A DNA stretch of 64,000 nucleotides from assembly GCF_005871085.1 (NCBI RefSeq), contig NZ_VAUP01000004.1, positions 124,001 through 188,000 on the forward strand. Direction: 5' to 3'. The number at the start of each line of letters is the position of its first letter. The first letter of the stretch is position 1. Origin of the DNA: Xanthobacter autotrophicus. Its GTDB lineage: Bacteria > Pseudomonadota > Alphaproteobacteria > Rhizobiales > Xanthobacteraceae. The notes beneath the pieces are model-generated. The model had not been told where the DNA came from. It searched no databases and saw nothing but the letters and a program-made list of their open reading frames with translations. A program made the position numbers and the translations under genes. Of the stretch, positions 42,967-52,187 are shown piece after piece.

Positions 42967-43446
42967 TTACCTGGTAGAAAAGCGGACCAGCTCGGTACCG
43001 GTGAGGTCAATGAGGATCAGCTTGCGCTTCAGCGGATCGATCCGCCAGGCCAGGGTTCGTTCCAGCGCCAGCAGGAATTTCTGCTCCTGCGCCATTACGG
43101 CGGGCGTGCAGGCCATGCGGCTGGACGACAGGCCGCCGAACCGCAGGGAAGCCCCCGACAGCTTGGCCTTGCCGCTATAGCTGTTGCAGCCGCCGGAGCC
43201 GGAAACCGCGCCATCCGCGCCCAGTACAAGCGTGGTCTGGATCCGGTCCAGCACCCCGCCACCGCCGATATCCTCCGCCAGCCAAGCGCCGACGGGGGTG
43301 AGCGGCATGTCCTGTGCCATCGCCGGTGCGCCCCAAAGGGCGGTGAGCAGCAGGCCGGCACCGAGCATGCGCCGGCGCGACAGGAGGGAACGCGACAGAA
43401 GGGCAGACGAGCCTGCAGGCGTACCCATAGACGTTCCCATGGCCAT
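42967..43446 (-). CDS. META (HslJ-like) domain lipoprotein/exported protein
   Basis: A 159-residue protein. The N-terminus SRRRMLGAGLLLTALWGAP is a signal peptide (possibly Tat-type), then GAWLAEDIGG, GCNSYSGKAKLSGASLRFG and SRMACTPAVMAQEQKFLLAL, the META domain pattern. The ATG at 43446 overlaps the stop of the VWA-like gene and has GGGAGGGG upstream, so it is the last gene of the MoxR operon. META proteins are periplasmic and often linked to stress resistance. Confidence 0.8.
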   Translation of the reverse strand: MAMGTSMGTPAGSSALLSRSLLSRRRMLGAGLLLTALWGAPAMAQDMPLTPVGAWLAEDIGGGGVLDRIQTTLVLGADGAVSGSGGCNSYSGKAKLSGASLRFGGLSSSRMACTPAVMAQEQKFLLALERTLAWRIDPLKRKLILIDLTGTELVRFSTR

Positions 43447-45512
43447 CACCGCCCCTCCCGCACCCAGGCGGCGGTGAGCGCGCCGAGCAGCAGCAGCAGG
43501 CCGGACAGGCCGGCGAACAGCGGGAACAAGCCGATGCCCCGCACCACCGAGACATCGCGGGTGCGCAGGCCCATCCAGTCTTCGCCGGCGAGGCGGTCGG
43601 AAGCGGAGACCTGCACCAGGCGCGGCACCGAGCCGCCGAGGTCCGCGAGCCGCCACACACCACCGCCGGTGGCCGCCGAGACCGGCGCCACCACGTCCCG
43701 AGTACTGGTCACTTCGGCGAATTCCTTCGGGTTCAGCGGTCCGATATTGGCGAGCGCCGTGAGCGTGCCGTTGGTGGCGCGCCACAGGCCCAGCTCGTCG
43801 GCCGGGGTTGCCGCCCGCCACAGGCCGGGCTCGGCCTGTGTGAGGGTGAGGGTGCGCAGCGCACCCGACGGCGTAGTGATGGTGGCGGTGGGAACGCCGT
43901 CTGCCATGGTCTGGCGTTCCACCACAAGATCGCGTCCGGAGATGGTGAGCTTCAGCCGCTCTTCCTCCAGGTCAGGTTCCTTCATGAGCCAGTGGGAGAG
44001 CCGGCGCAACAGATCAATGTGCGGGCCGCCGCCCTCATAGCCGCGCGCCCAGAGCCAGATGTGGTCGGACAGCAGCAGCGCGACGCGGCCTTCACCCACC
44101 CGGTCCACCAGCAGCACCGGCTTGTCGCCAGGGGCGGACATGAGGTTGGTGCCGGAGCGCACCTGGGCGTCGATGACGCGGAAGAAGCGGCTCCAGTGCG
44201 GCGGGTCGGTCTCCGAGCCGGGCAGGGCGCGGGTTACCGGATGGCGCTTGCCGGGATCGGTGAGGCGGGCGTGATAGGGCGCGTCGGTGGCCTCGCCCCG
44301 CGGCACGCCGGGCAGGATCTCCTCCAGCGGCGTGTTGTAGAGCGAGCCGGTGTCGATGAAGTCCGTGCCCGCCGCCACCAGAACCGCGCCGCCGGCGCGC
44401 ACATAGCGCACGATATTGTCGAAATAGACCTGCGGCAGCACGCCCTGCTGGGCGTAGCGGTCGAAGATGATCAGGTCGAAGTCCTTGATCTTGGTCTGGA
44501 ATAATTCGCGCGTGGGAAAGGCGATGAGCGAGAGTTCGTTGATGGGCGTGCCGTCCTGCTTCTCCGGCGGGCGCAGGATGGTGAAGTGGACGAGGTCCAC
44601 ATTGGCGTCGCTCTTCAAAAGGTTGCGCCAGGTGCGCTCGCCCACGTTCGGCTCGCCGGAGACCAGCAGCACCCGCAGCTTGTCGCGGATGCCATCGATG
44701 GCGACGGCGGTGCGGTTGTTCACCAGCGTCAGTTCGCCCTCAAGCGCGGGCACCTCGAACTCGACGATGTTGGGCCCGGCATGGGTGATGTCCACGTCCA
44801 CGGATGTGCTGCGCCCGGCGGTGACCGTGGGCCGGGCGATAACCTCGCCGTCGCGGCGGATGGTGACCACCACCCGGGCGCCGGCGGGGGCACCCTCGTC
44901 GGTCACCTTGAAGGTCACGGCCTGCTTCTGGCCGACGATGCCGAAGCGCGGCGTCTTCTCCAGCGCCACCCGGCGGTCGCGCTCGCCGGCATGGCCGGTG
45001 ATGAGGGCGTGCACCGGCCCGGAGAAGCCCAGCGCCTGCGGGTTCTCGGGTACGTCATGCACGCGCCCGTCGGTGATCATGATGGCGCCCGCCACCCGCT
45101 CCGGCGGCACGTCGGCAAGGCCTGCGGAGAGGGCAGAGAACAGCCGCGTGCCGTCGGCGGAGCCGTCGCCCGCATCGGCCTCGATGGTGCGTACTTCCAC
45201 GCCCGAGAGCTTGCCCAGCCGCTCGGCCAAAGCGGCGCGGGCGGCGTCGGTCTGCTGGGTGCGCTCGCCGAAGGACTGGCTGGCGCTCTTGTCCACCACC
45301 ACTGCCACCACGGAGGTGAGCGGCTCGCGCTCCTCCCGCGTGAAGGAGGGGTTGGCGAGGGCGAGCAGGCCCACGGCCAGCGCCAGCGCGCGGAATACGG
45401 CGCCCCGCGTGCGCGAGGCCAGGAGCAGCCCCGCCAGCAGCAGCGCGATCACGCCCACCGCGATGAGCAGCGGCAGCGACAGGAAGGGGGAGAAGGTGAT
45501 GCCGTAATTCAT
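43446..45512 (-). CDS. Membrane protein with VWA/glutamine-amidotransferase-like domains
   Basis: A 688-residue protein: two N-terminal TM helices (LPLLIAVGVIALLLAGLLLA; FRALALAVGLLALANPSF), then a VWA-like region (VVAVVVDKSASQSFGERT, a DxSxS-type MIDAS variant), a beta-rich middle, a Rossmann-like segment (DFDLIIFDRYAQQGVLP, AGGAVLVAAGTDF) and a C-terminal TM (FPLFAGLSGLLLLLGALTAAW). This resembles glutamine-amidotransferase-like membrane proteins coupled to DUF4159. It is in the MoxR-DUF58-DUF4159 operon. Function unproven; envelope-related (inference). Confidence 0.8.
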   Translation of the reverse strand: MNYGITFSPFLSLPLLIAVGVIALLLAGLLLASRTRGAVFRALALAVGLLALANPSFTREEREPLTSVVAVVVDKSASQSFGERTQQTDAARAALAERLGKLSGVEVRTIEADAGDGSADGTRLFSALSAGLADVPPERVAGAIMITDGRVHDVPENPQALGFSGPVHALITGHAGERDRRVALEKTPRFGIVGQKQAVTFKVTDEGAPAGARVVVTIRRDGEVIARPTVTAGRSTSVDVDITHAGPNIVEFEVPALEGELTLVNNRTAVAIDGIRDKLRVLLVSGEPNVGERTWRNLLKSDANVDLVHFTILRPPEKQDGTPINELSLIAFPTRELFQTKIKDFDLIIFDRYAQQGVLPQVYFDNIVRYVRAGGAVLVAAGTDFIDTGSLYNTPLEEILPGVPRGEATDAPYHARLTDPGKRHPVTRALPGSETDPPHWSRFFRVIDAQVRSGTNLMSAPGDKPVLLVDRVGEGRVALLLSDHIWLWARGYEGGGPHIDLLRRLSHWLMKEPDLEEERLKLTISGRDLVVERQTMADGVPTATITTPSGALRTLTLTQAEPGLWRAATPADELGLWRATNGTLTALANIGPLNPKEFAEVTSTRDVVAPVSAATGGGVWRLADLGGSVPRLVQVSASDRLAGEDWMGLRTRDVSVVRGIGLFPLFAGLSGLLLLLGALTAAWVREGR

Positions 45513-45543
45513 GCGCCGGCGTCCGCTGCGCGCGCGTCAATGC

Positions 45544-48375
45544 TCATTGCCCCAGCCTTTCCAGCAGGGCCGGCACATGCACCTGGTCCGCCTTGTAATT
45601 TCCGGTCAGCACATACATCACCATGTTGGCGCCGGCGCGGAATGCGATCTCCCGCTGGCGCGGCTCGCCCGGTGTCAGGGGCAAAAGCGGCTCGCCGTTC
45701 CTCGTCACCGCCCAGGCGCCGGCGAGGTCGTTGGACGTGATGATCACTGGCGAGACGCTGTCGCCGGCCCGCGCCGGGCGATCAGCATCGGTTCCGGCGG
45801 CGGGCAGGGCCTCTACCCAGGTGGTGCCGCCGATGAAGCGGCCGGGGAAGTCCTTCAGCAGGTAGAAGGCCTTGGTGAGCACGTGGTCGCGCGGCACCGG
45901 CTCCAGCTCAGGAATGTCGAGGCGCGAGAGGATCTCCTTCAGCCGGGCGCCTGCGGCCGAGAGCGGCGCGCCTGGGGCGCCCGAGGCCTCGATGGCATCG
46001 CGGGTGTCGAAGATCACCGTGCCGCCCTGCTTCATATAGGCGTCGATGCGCGCCAGCACGGCGGGCGAGGGCGCGGCCGTATCGGGCAATATGGGCCAGT
46101 AGAGCAGGGGGAAGAAGGCGAGCTCGTCCTTGGCGATGTCCACGCCCATGGCCTCGCCGGCCTGCAGGGCGGTGCGCTGGCCGAGGAAGGTGGCGAGCCC
46201 GTCGAGCCCGGCGCGGGAAATCTCGTCCACCTCGCTGTCGCCGGTCAGCACATAGGCGAAGCGGGTCTGGAGCGTGGCCTTCAGGGCGAAGGCGTCGTCG
46301 GCGCGCGCGGGCACCGGCGCCCCGGCAAGGCCGGCCGCGCCAAGCGCGAGCACGGCGAACAGCGCCGCGGCCGCGCCCCGCCGCACCTTCGGCCCACCCA
46401 TGCGGCTGAAGCCGCCGGCCAGGAACAGCACGGCCAGCGCATCGAGCAGCAGCAGCCCCATGGCGGCCACCAGCACCGGCCCGCGCAGGTCGCGCGGCGC
46501 GCTGTCCTGCAAGGGTTCCACGCGCCCGCCGAGGGCGGACAGGTCCAGCGCCTTCGGCCGGTCGGCGGGCAGCAGCGTGTTCACCGCCACCAGCCCGTCC
46601 GGCGGGCCGTAGAAGCCGGGGGGATGGTCGGCGGTGGCGCGGCCCGTGTAATCGGCCGGAAGGGCGCGGGCGGTGGGGCCGGCGGGCCGGAAGGCGCCGA
46701 AACCGTCCAGCACGCGGGCCGGAGGCAGCACCGCCACGTCCGGCCGGCTGGCGGCATGGACCGGGGTTTCCGCCGGCGCCGTCTCGGCGGGGGGCGGGGC
46801 ATCGGACAAGGCGATCACGCGGCGGAGCATCTCTACGAAGGTGCCGGACAGCGGCAGGTTGGACCAGGAGGTGTCGCCGGTCACATGGAACAGCACCAGA
46901 GCGCCCTTGCCCCGCCGCACGCCGGTGACGAGGGGGGTGCCGTCGGCGAGTGTCGCCCAGGCCCGTTCGCCCAGCAGGCCGTCCGGCTCGGCCAGGACCT
47001 GCCGCGTCACGGTCACGTCGTCCGGCAGGTGGAGGTCGCGGAACGGGCCATCGGCCGAGAGGGCACCGAGCTTCTGCGGCGTCTCCCACGACAGGGAGCC
47101 GCCGAGCACGCGGCCGCCGCGCCGCAGCTTCACCGGCAACAGGTCGTCCTGTGCATTGGCGAGGCGGGGGCCGGCAAAGCGCACCAGCACGCCGCCCTCT
47201 TCCACGAAGCGATTGAGGCGGGCGCGGGTGGCGGGCGGGATGGTGCCCACATCGGTTAGCACCAGCACCGGCAGGCGCTGTTCCAGGAAGCGGTTGATGT
47301 TCTCGGTGGCCGATCCGGTCTCGGCCACGCGCAGGTCCGCATAGGGACCAAGCGCCCGGGAGAGATAATAGGTGGGGGCGAGCAGCGGTTGCCCGGTATC
47401 GGTGCTGGTGCCGGACACGAGGCCCACCGCCCGGCGCCGCCACCTTTTGTCGAGCAACTGCACCACGCCCGCCGAGCGCTCGCCGGCGATCTCCAGCCGC
47501 GCGATCTCGTTGCGGATCTCCACCGGCATGTCGAAGCGGGCTTCGGCCTCGGTGGCGCCCTCGGGCAGGGTGAAGGCGGCTTCGCCCAGCGCGAGGCCGC
47601 GCATGTCGTGGGCCGTGACCCGACCGGCGCGGGGGCCGGAGCCTTCGGGGCGCAGCACCTTCACGGTGAGGGCTTCGGCGCCATTCTCGGCGCCGGCCAG
47701 CGCCAGGGGCGCGGCGACGCCGCCGCCCACCACCAGCAGGCGGCCGGCGCCGTTGAGGGCGGCAAAGCCCTGGGCCAGCTCAGTGTCGGCGCCGAGATCC
47801 ACAGCGTCGGTGAGGAAGACGATGCCGGCCTGCGGCTCGTTGCCCACAAGGCGCTGGGCCAGCGCCAGCGCGTCCTTGCGGGCCGGGCCATAGGGCACGG
47901 GCTCCAGCGAGCGCAGGCGGTCGCGAGCAGCGGACGGGCTGAGCAAAGTGGCCTCGCGCGGCACGTCGCCGGTAGGGATCAGGGCGACGCCCCGCCCATT
48001 GGTCTCCGCCTCGTCGATGAGGGCGGCGGCGGCGGCGCGGCGTGCCTCCCAGCTGGCGGCGGCAGGCCAGCCCTGGTCGACGATCAGCACCAGCGGCCCG
48101 CCGGAGGAGGGGCCGGCGGCGGGCGGATTGAGGATGGGACCTGCGGCGGCGAGGATGATGAGCGCCGCCAGCAACAGCCGCAGGGCGGTGAGCCACCACG
48201 GGGTGCGGGCCGCGCTCTCCTCCTTGGGGGTGATGCCGAGCAGCAGCCGCATGGGCGGAAATGCCACTTCCCGCGGCTTGGGCGGCACCACGCGCAGCAG
48301 GAACCACAGCAGCGGCAGGGCCACGAACGCCGTCAGCAGCAGCGGTGCGGAGAAGGCGAGGGGCAGGCCGAACAT
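45544..48375 (-). CDS. DUF4159 membrane protein with BatA-like N-terminus
   Basis: A 943-residue protein. Residues 1-80 match the BatA/aerotolerance N-terminus (LLTAFVALPLLWFLLRVVPP, FPPMRLLLGI) with two TM helices. A VWA-like region follows (VLIVDQGWPAAAS; VFLTDAVDLGADTELA). A TM pair lies near 660-720, and the C-terminal DUF4159 domain includes LFYWPIL-like ELAFFPLLYWPILPDT and GGTVIFDTRD. It lies between DUF58 (overlap TGATG) and the VWA-like gene. Role unknown; the set is conserved in alphaproteobacteria. Confidence 0.85.
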   Translation of the reverse strand: MFGLPLAFSAPLLLTAFVALPLLWFLLRVVPPKPREVAFPPMRLLLGITPKEESAARTPWWLTALRLLLAALIILAAAGPILNPPAAGPSSGGPLVLIVDQGWPAAASWEARRAAAAALIDEAETNGRGVALIPTGDVPREATLLSPSAARDRLRSLEPVPYGPARKDALALAQRLVGNEPQAGIVFLTDAVDLGADTELAQGFAALNGAGRLLVVGGGVAAPLALAGAENGAEALTVKVLRPEGSGPRAGRVTAHDMRGLALGEAAFTLPEGATEAEARFDMPVEIRNEIARLEIAGERSAGVVQLLDKRWRRRAVGLVSGTSTDTGQPLLAPTYYLSRALGPYADLRVAETGSATENINRFLEQRLPVLVLTDVGTIPPATRARLNRFVEEGGVLVRFAGPRLANAQDDLLPVKLRRGGRVLGGSLSWETPQKLGALSADGPFRDLHLPDDVTVTRQVLAEPDGLLGERAWATLADGTPLVTGVRRGKGALVLFHVTGDTSWSNLPLSGTFVEMLRRVIALSDAPPPAETAPAETPVHAASRPDVAVLPPARVLDGFGAFRPAGPTARALPADYTGRATADHPPGFYGPPDGLVAVNTLLPADRPKALDLSALGGRVEPLQDSAPRDLRGPVLVAAMGLLLLDALAVLFLAGGFSRMGGPKVRRGAAAALFAVLALGAAGLAGAPVPARADDAFALKATLQTRFAYVLTGDSEVDEISRAGLDGLATFLGQRTALQAGEAMGVDIAKDELAFFPLLYWPILPDTAAPSPAVLARIDAYMKQGGTVIFDTRDAIEASGAPGAPLSAAGARLKEILSRLDIPELEPVPRDHVLTKAFYLLKDFPGRFIGGTTWVEALPAAGTDADRPARAGDSVSPVIITSNDLAGAWAVTRNGEPLLPLTPGEPRQREIAFRAGANMVMYVLTGNYKADQVHVPALLERLGQ

Positions 48376-49337
48376 CAGGCGGGGCCTCCCGAGACGAAGC
48401 GATGGCCGCCGCCCTTGGGAGACATGGCCGGGCCGCCGCCGGCGCCCATGCGGGCGTGCAAGGCGAGCAGCAGCTCGCTCGCCGGCCGGTCGGTGCGGTG
48501 GACGGCAAAGCTCCAGCCCAGCCGCTCGGCGGCGGCGCGGATGCGGGCGCGATGCTCCACCAGCTTCAGGTCATAATCGGTGCGCCAGCTCTCGGCGCGA
48601 CCCACGGTCAGCCGTGCGCCGCCTTCCGGCTCGCGGAACTCGATGCGGCCGGAGAAGGGGAAGGTCTCCTCCGCCGGATCGACGATCTGCACCACATGGC
48701 CGTGGGCGCCGCTGGCAGCCAGCGCATGAAGGGTGGCGGCGACCTCGTCCGCCGGGCTCCAGAAATCGCCCAGCAGGACCACCTCCGAGAGCGGGGAGGG
48801 GGAGAAGGCCACGGGAAGGCTCGCGGGCAGCACGGGGGCCAGCACTACCGATTCGGCCATGCGCTCCACGATGCGCCGGGTGGCGGAGGGGCGCATCAGC
48901 TCGGGAATGCCCACCCGCTCCCCGCCCTTCACCAGCAGCTCGGCGAGGGCAAAGGCGACGATGAGGGCGCGATCGCGCTTCGGCGCCTGGCCTTTGGAGG
49001 CATAGAGCATCGAGGGCGAGAGGTCGGGCCAGATCCACACGGTGTGGGCGGCCTCCCACTCGCGCTCGCGCACATAGAGCACGTCGTCGCGGGCGGAGCG
49101 GCGCCAGTCCACGCGGTTCGCCGGCTCGCCGTCGACGAAGCGGCGATACTGCCAGAAGTTCTCGCCGGACCCCGCCCGCCGGCGGCCGTGCAGGCCATGC
49201 TGCACGCTCATGGCGATGCGACGGGCTTCCAGCACCAGCCGCGGCATGGCGGCCGCAAGGCCCGCTGCGGCGAGGGCGGCAGTTTCGACGGAGCGGTGGG
49301 CGTCCTGCGCCACCTTGTCGGTCCGGTCCGCCGTCAC
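48375..49337 (-). CDS. DUF58 domain protein
   Basis: A 320-residue protein with the DUF58 signature: RRFVDGEPANRVDWRRSAR, DDVLYVREREWEAAHTVW and IWPDLSPSMLYAS (a degenerate VWA/MIDAS site). It starts with GTG overlapping the MoxR stop (GTGA). MoxR-DUF58 pairs act together, probably as an AAA+ chaperone and its VWA-type partner. Confidence 0.9.
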   Translation of the reverse strand: MTADRTDKVAQDAHRSVETAALAAAGLAAAMPRLVLEARRIAMSVQHGLHGRRRAGSGENFWQYRRFVDGEPANRVDWRRSARDDVLYVREREWEAAHTVWIWPDLSPSMLYASKGQAPKRDRALIVAFALAELLVKGGERVGIPELMRPSATRRIVERMAESVVLAPVLPASLPVAFSPSPLSEVVLLGDFWSPADEVAATLHALAASGAHGHVVQIVDPAEETFPFSGRIEFREPEGGARLTVGRAESWRTDYDLKLVEHRARIRAAAERLGWSFAVHRTDRPASELLLALHARMGAGGGPAMSPKGGGHRFVSGGPA

Positions 49338-50335
49338 CCGAGGCGCTCGGTGAGGCGACGGATGATGTGATTGATGCTCTCGCCTTCCGCGCGGGCGGCG
49401 AAGGTGAGGGCCATACGGTGCTTCAGCACCGGCTCGGCCAGCGCCACCACGTCGTCAAGGGAGGGGGCGTAGCGCCCGTCGAGCAAGGCGCGGGCGCGCA
49501 CGGCCAGCATCAGCGCTTGGCTGGCGCGGGGGCCGGGCCCCCAGGCGATGTAGCGCTGTTCCGGCCCCTCGGCACCGGGACGGGCCGAGCGTACGAGGGT
49601 GAGGATGGCCTCCACCACCGATTCGCCCACGGGCAGACGGCGGACCAGGCGCTGGGCGGCGATGAGGTCGTCCACGCTCATGGCGGCGCGGGCCTTCTGC
49701 TCCTCGGCGGAGGTGGTCTCGAACAGGATTCGCCGTTCCGCGTCGCGGTCCGGGTAATCCACGTCGATTTCCATCAGGAAGCGGTCGAGCTGTGCCTCGG
49801 GCAGGGGATAGGTGCCTTCCTGCTCCAGCGGGTTCTGTGTCGCGAGCACGTGGAAGGGCTTGGGCAGGTCATGGCGCTCGCCGGCCACGGTTACATGGTA
49901 TTCCTGCATGGCCTGGAGCAGGGCCGACTGGGTACGCGGCGAGGCGCGGTTGATCTCGTCGGCCATCAGCAACTGGGCGAAGATGGGCCCCTTGATGAAG
50001 CGGAACGCCCGGCGCCCGCCGGCGCTCTCCTCCAGCACCTCGGCGCCGAGGATGTCGGAAGGCATCAGGTCCGGCGTGAACTGGACACGGCGGGCATCGA
50101 GGCCCAGCACCGTGCCCATGGTCTCCACCAGCTTGGTCTTGGCGAGGCCCGGCACACCCACCAGCAGGGCATGGCCGCCGGCGAGGATGGTGATGAGTGC
50201 CCGATCCACCACGGCCTCCTGGCCGAAGATGACCGAGGAGATGGCGGTTCGCGCCGCTTTCACATGGGCCGCCGCGGCCTCCGCGTTGCGGATGATCATC
50301 TGGTCGAGGTCGAAGGTCTCGCCGGCAGCCGACAT
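49334..50335 (-). CDS. MoxR-family AAA+ ATPase
   Basis: A 333-residue ATPase: HALLVGVPGLAKTKLVETM (Walker A), LMADEINRASPRTQSALLQAM (Walker B and sensor region), ATQNPLEQEGTYPLPEAQ and a C-terminal lid (YIAWGPGPRASQALML). ATG at 50335 has GGAGAAG upstream; the open frame continues to 51247 but that part is antisense to DUF1285. First gene of the five-gene minus-strand operon with DUF58, DUF4159, VWA-like and META. Confidence 0.93.
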   Translation of the reverse strand: MSAAGETFDLDQMIIRNAEAAAAHVKAARTAISSVIFGQEAVVDRALITILAGGHALLVGVPGLAKTKLVETMGTVLGLDARRVQFTPDLMPSDILGAEVLEESAGGRRAFRFIKGPIFAQLLMADEINRASPRTQSALLQAMQEYHVTVAGERHDLPKPFHVLATQNPLEQEGTYPLPEAQLDRFLMEIDVDYPDRDAERRILFETTSAEEQKARAAMSVDDLIAAQRLVRRLPVGESVVEAILTLVRSARPGAEGPEQRYIAWGPGPRASQALMLAVRARALLDGRYAPSLDDVVALAEPVLKHRMALTFAARAEGESINHIIRRLTERLG

Positions 50336-50584
50336 CTCAGCTTCTCCATAACGCAACGCGCCTGCGGGACAGGCTTGCCGCCAAAAGCGGCAATATAACG
50401 CCCCGACCCCAGACCGGCCCACATCCCGGATTCGACATTGCAAACGTCGCGCCACCCGGACACAGAGCTTACGATAAGATCGGCGCACATCGAACCCCAC
50501 TCCCGGTGCTCCGGGGTGCAGCGCACTCACGTCGTCGCGAGGCCGTTGTCCGAAAGGGGCGCCGGCCCTGCGGGAGGAAAATTC

Positions 50585-51250
50585 ATGCCGGGCGAAGACC
50601 CGAACGCCACAGCCGTTCCCAATGCCCCGCCCGCCTCCGGCCGGCTTGAGGCGCTGATGGCGGCCGTGCGCGAGGCCGGCGGTCGCGGCCCGGCGCCGGT
50701 GGAGAAGTGGGACCCGCCCGATTGCGGCGAGATGGACCTCGTCATCAAGGCGGACGGCAGCTGGCACTATATGGGAACGCCCATAGGCCGGCCGGCCCTG
50801 GTGCGCCTGTTCGCGTCTGTCCTTGCACGCGAAGGCGAGCGCTATGTGCTGAAGACGCCGGTGGAAAAGGTGGGTATCCAAGTCGAGGACGCCCCCTTCC
50901 TCGCGGTGGAGATGGCGGTGGAGGATGCGGCTGACGGCCGCACCCTGGTTTTTCGCACCAACCTGGACGATCTGGTGCGCTGCGGCCCCGGCCACGCCCT
51001 GCGCTTTGTCCCCGGCGGCGCCCCTGGCGCGGTGGTGCCCTATGTCCATGTGCGGCGGGGCCTCGATGCGCGGCTGACCCGCGCGGTCCATCTCGACCTC
51101 ATGGCCGAGGGAGAGGTGCGCGAGGAGGGCGGCGTCCCCATGTTCGGGATTGCCTCGGCGGGTGTGTTCTTCCCCATCCTGCCGGCGGCTGATCTTGGGC
51201 TCGATTATGGGGCCGACGACCAGGGGGCCGATGTGGATCTTTCCCAATGA
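50585..51250 (+). CDS. DUF1285 protein
   Basis: A 221-residue protein. KWDPPDCGEMDLVIKADGS and GTPIGRPALVRLFASVLARE match DUF1285, followed by YVLKTPVEKVGIQVEDAPF and a cupin-like beta domain. GGGAGGAAAATTC precedes the ATG. Its stop overlaps the Nudix start (ATGA). It is divergent from moxR, so the 250 bp between them holds promoters for both. Function unknown. Confidence 0.85.
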   Translation: MPGEDPNATAVPNAPPASGRLEALMAAVREAGGRGPAPVEKWDPPDCGEMDLVIKADGSWHYMGTPIGRPALVRLFASVLAREGERYVLKTPVEKVGIQVEDAPFLAVEMAVEDAADGRTLVFRTNLDDLVRCGPGHALRFVPGGAPGAVVPYVHVRRGLDARLTRAVHLDLMAEGEVREEGGVPMFGIASAGVFFPILPAADLGLDYGADDQGADVDLSQ

Positions 51251-51927
51251 CGCATCACACCAACGCGGAGATTTCCGCCGCGACTGGCACTGCGGACGCG
51301 CTTTCCGATTTCCTTGCCCGCGCGGCGGCGCGCCTGTCCTCCGAGCCGCCGCCCTTCTATTCGCAGGCGGCGTTCCTCGGCCTCAATGGCGACCACGCCC
51401 TCCAGCCGGAGAAGGCGAGCCTTGCGCCGGCGGCAATGCCGCGACATGCGGCGGTGCTGGTTCCGGTGGTGGCGCGGCCCGAGCCCACGATCCTCCTCAC
51501 CCTGCGGTCGTCGAGCCTCTCCAACCATGCCGGGCAGATCGCCTTTCCCGGCGGCCGGGTCGATCCTGGTGACCGGGATGAGCTGGACGCCGCCTTGCGC
51601 GAGGCCCGGGAGGAAGTGGGGCTCGATTCGCGCCTCGTGCGGCCGCTTGGCTATCTGGACGGCTATCTTTCGGGCACTGGCTTCTGGATCGCGCCGGTGG
51701 TGGGGCTTGTCGATCCCGCTTACGTCCTGGCCCTGAACCCGGCGGAAGTCGACGAAGCATTCGAGGTGCCCCTCGGCTTCCTCATGAGCCCGCGCAACCA
51801 CGAGCGCCAGTCGCGGGAATGGAAGGGCACCCTGCGCCATTTCTACGTCATGCCCTATGAAGGGCGGAACATCTGGGGGGCGACCGCAGGCATGTTGCGA
51901 AACCTCTACGAAAGGGTCTACGCCTGA
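51247..51927 (+). CDS. CoA pyrophosphatase-type Nudix hydrolase
   Basis: A 226-residue protein with the UPF0035 region ILLTLRSSSLSNHAGQIAFPGG followed by the Nudix catalytic REAREEVGL. These motifs define the NudL/PCD1-type CoA or acyl-CoA diphosphatases. The first Glu of the classical box is displaced, as usual in this subgroup. ATGA overlap with DUF1285 and coupling to DUF6111 next. Confidence 0.88.
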   Translation: MTHHTNAEISAATGTADALSDFLARAAARLSSEPPPFYSQAAFLGLNGDHALQPEKASLAPAAMPRHAAVLVPVVARPEPTILLTLRSSSLSNHAGQIAFPGGRVDPGDRDELDAALREAREEVGLDSRLVRPLGYLDGYLSGTGFWIAPVVGLVDPAYVLALNPAEVDEAFEVPLGFLMSPRNHERQSREWKGTLRHFYVMPYEGRNIWGATAGMLRNLYERVYA

Positions 51928-52187
51928 TGCTGCGCAGCTTCCTCATCGAGTTCGCGCTCTTCCTCACGCCGTTTTTGCTCTACGGCGCACTGCTTCTCGC
52001 CACCAAGGGCTCTGTGGTGCCGGAGCACTGGTCGCTCCGCGCCCTCGCACTGGTGGTGGTGGCGGCCTTGGTTCTGGTGATTGCCGGACTGTTCGTGTTC
52101 GAGCATGGCCAGATGGCCCCGCCCGGCAGCCGCTATGTGCCCGCCCAGATGAAGGACGGGGTGTTCGTGCCGGGGCGTTTCGAATGA
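51927..52187 (+). CDS. DUF6111 small membrane protein
   Basis: An 86-residue protein with two TM helices (LIEFALFLTPFLLYGALLLA; LALVVVAALVLVIAGLFVFE) and a short tail PPGSRYVPAQMKDGVFVPG, the DUF6111 pattern. It lies between Nudix and CCA genes with TGATG/ATGA overlaps, a conserved neighbourhood in Hyphomicrobiales. Function unknown. Confidence 0.85.
   Translation: MLRSFLIEFALFLTPFLLYGALLLATKGSVVPEHWSLRALALVVVAALVLVIAGLFVFEHGQMAPPGSRYVPAQMKDGVFVPGRFE

Noticed and set aside
45511-48576. Long plus-strand frames over the DUF4159 gene
   Set aside because: Low-complexity Gly/Arg/Gln-rich translations opposite a well-supported gene.
50336-51247. N-terminal extension of MoxR to 637 residues
   Set aside because: It is antisense to DUF1285, and the ATG at 50335 has a good ribosome site and family-like start.
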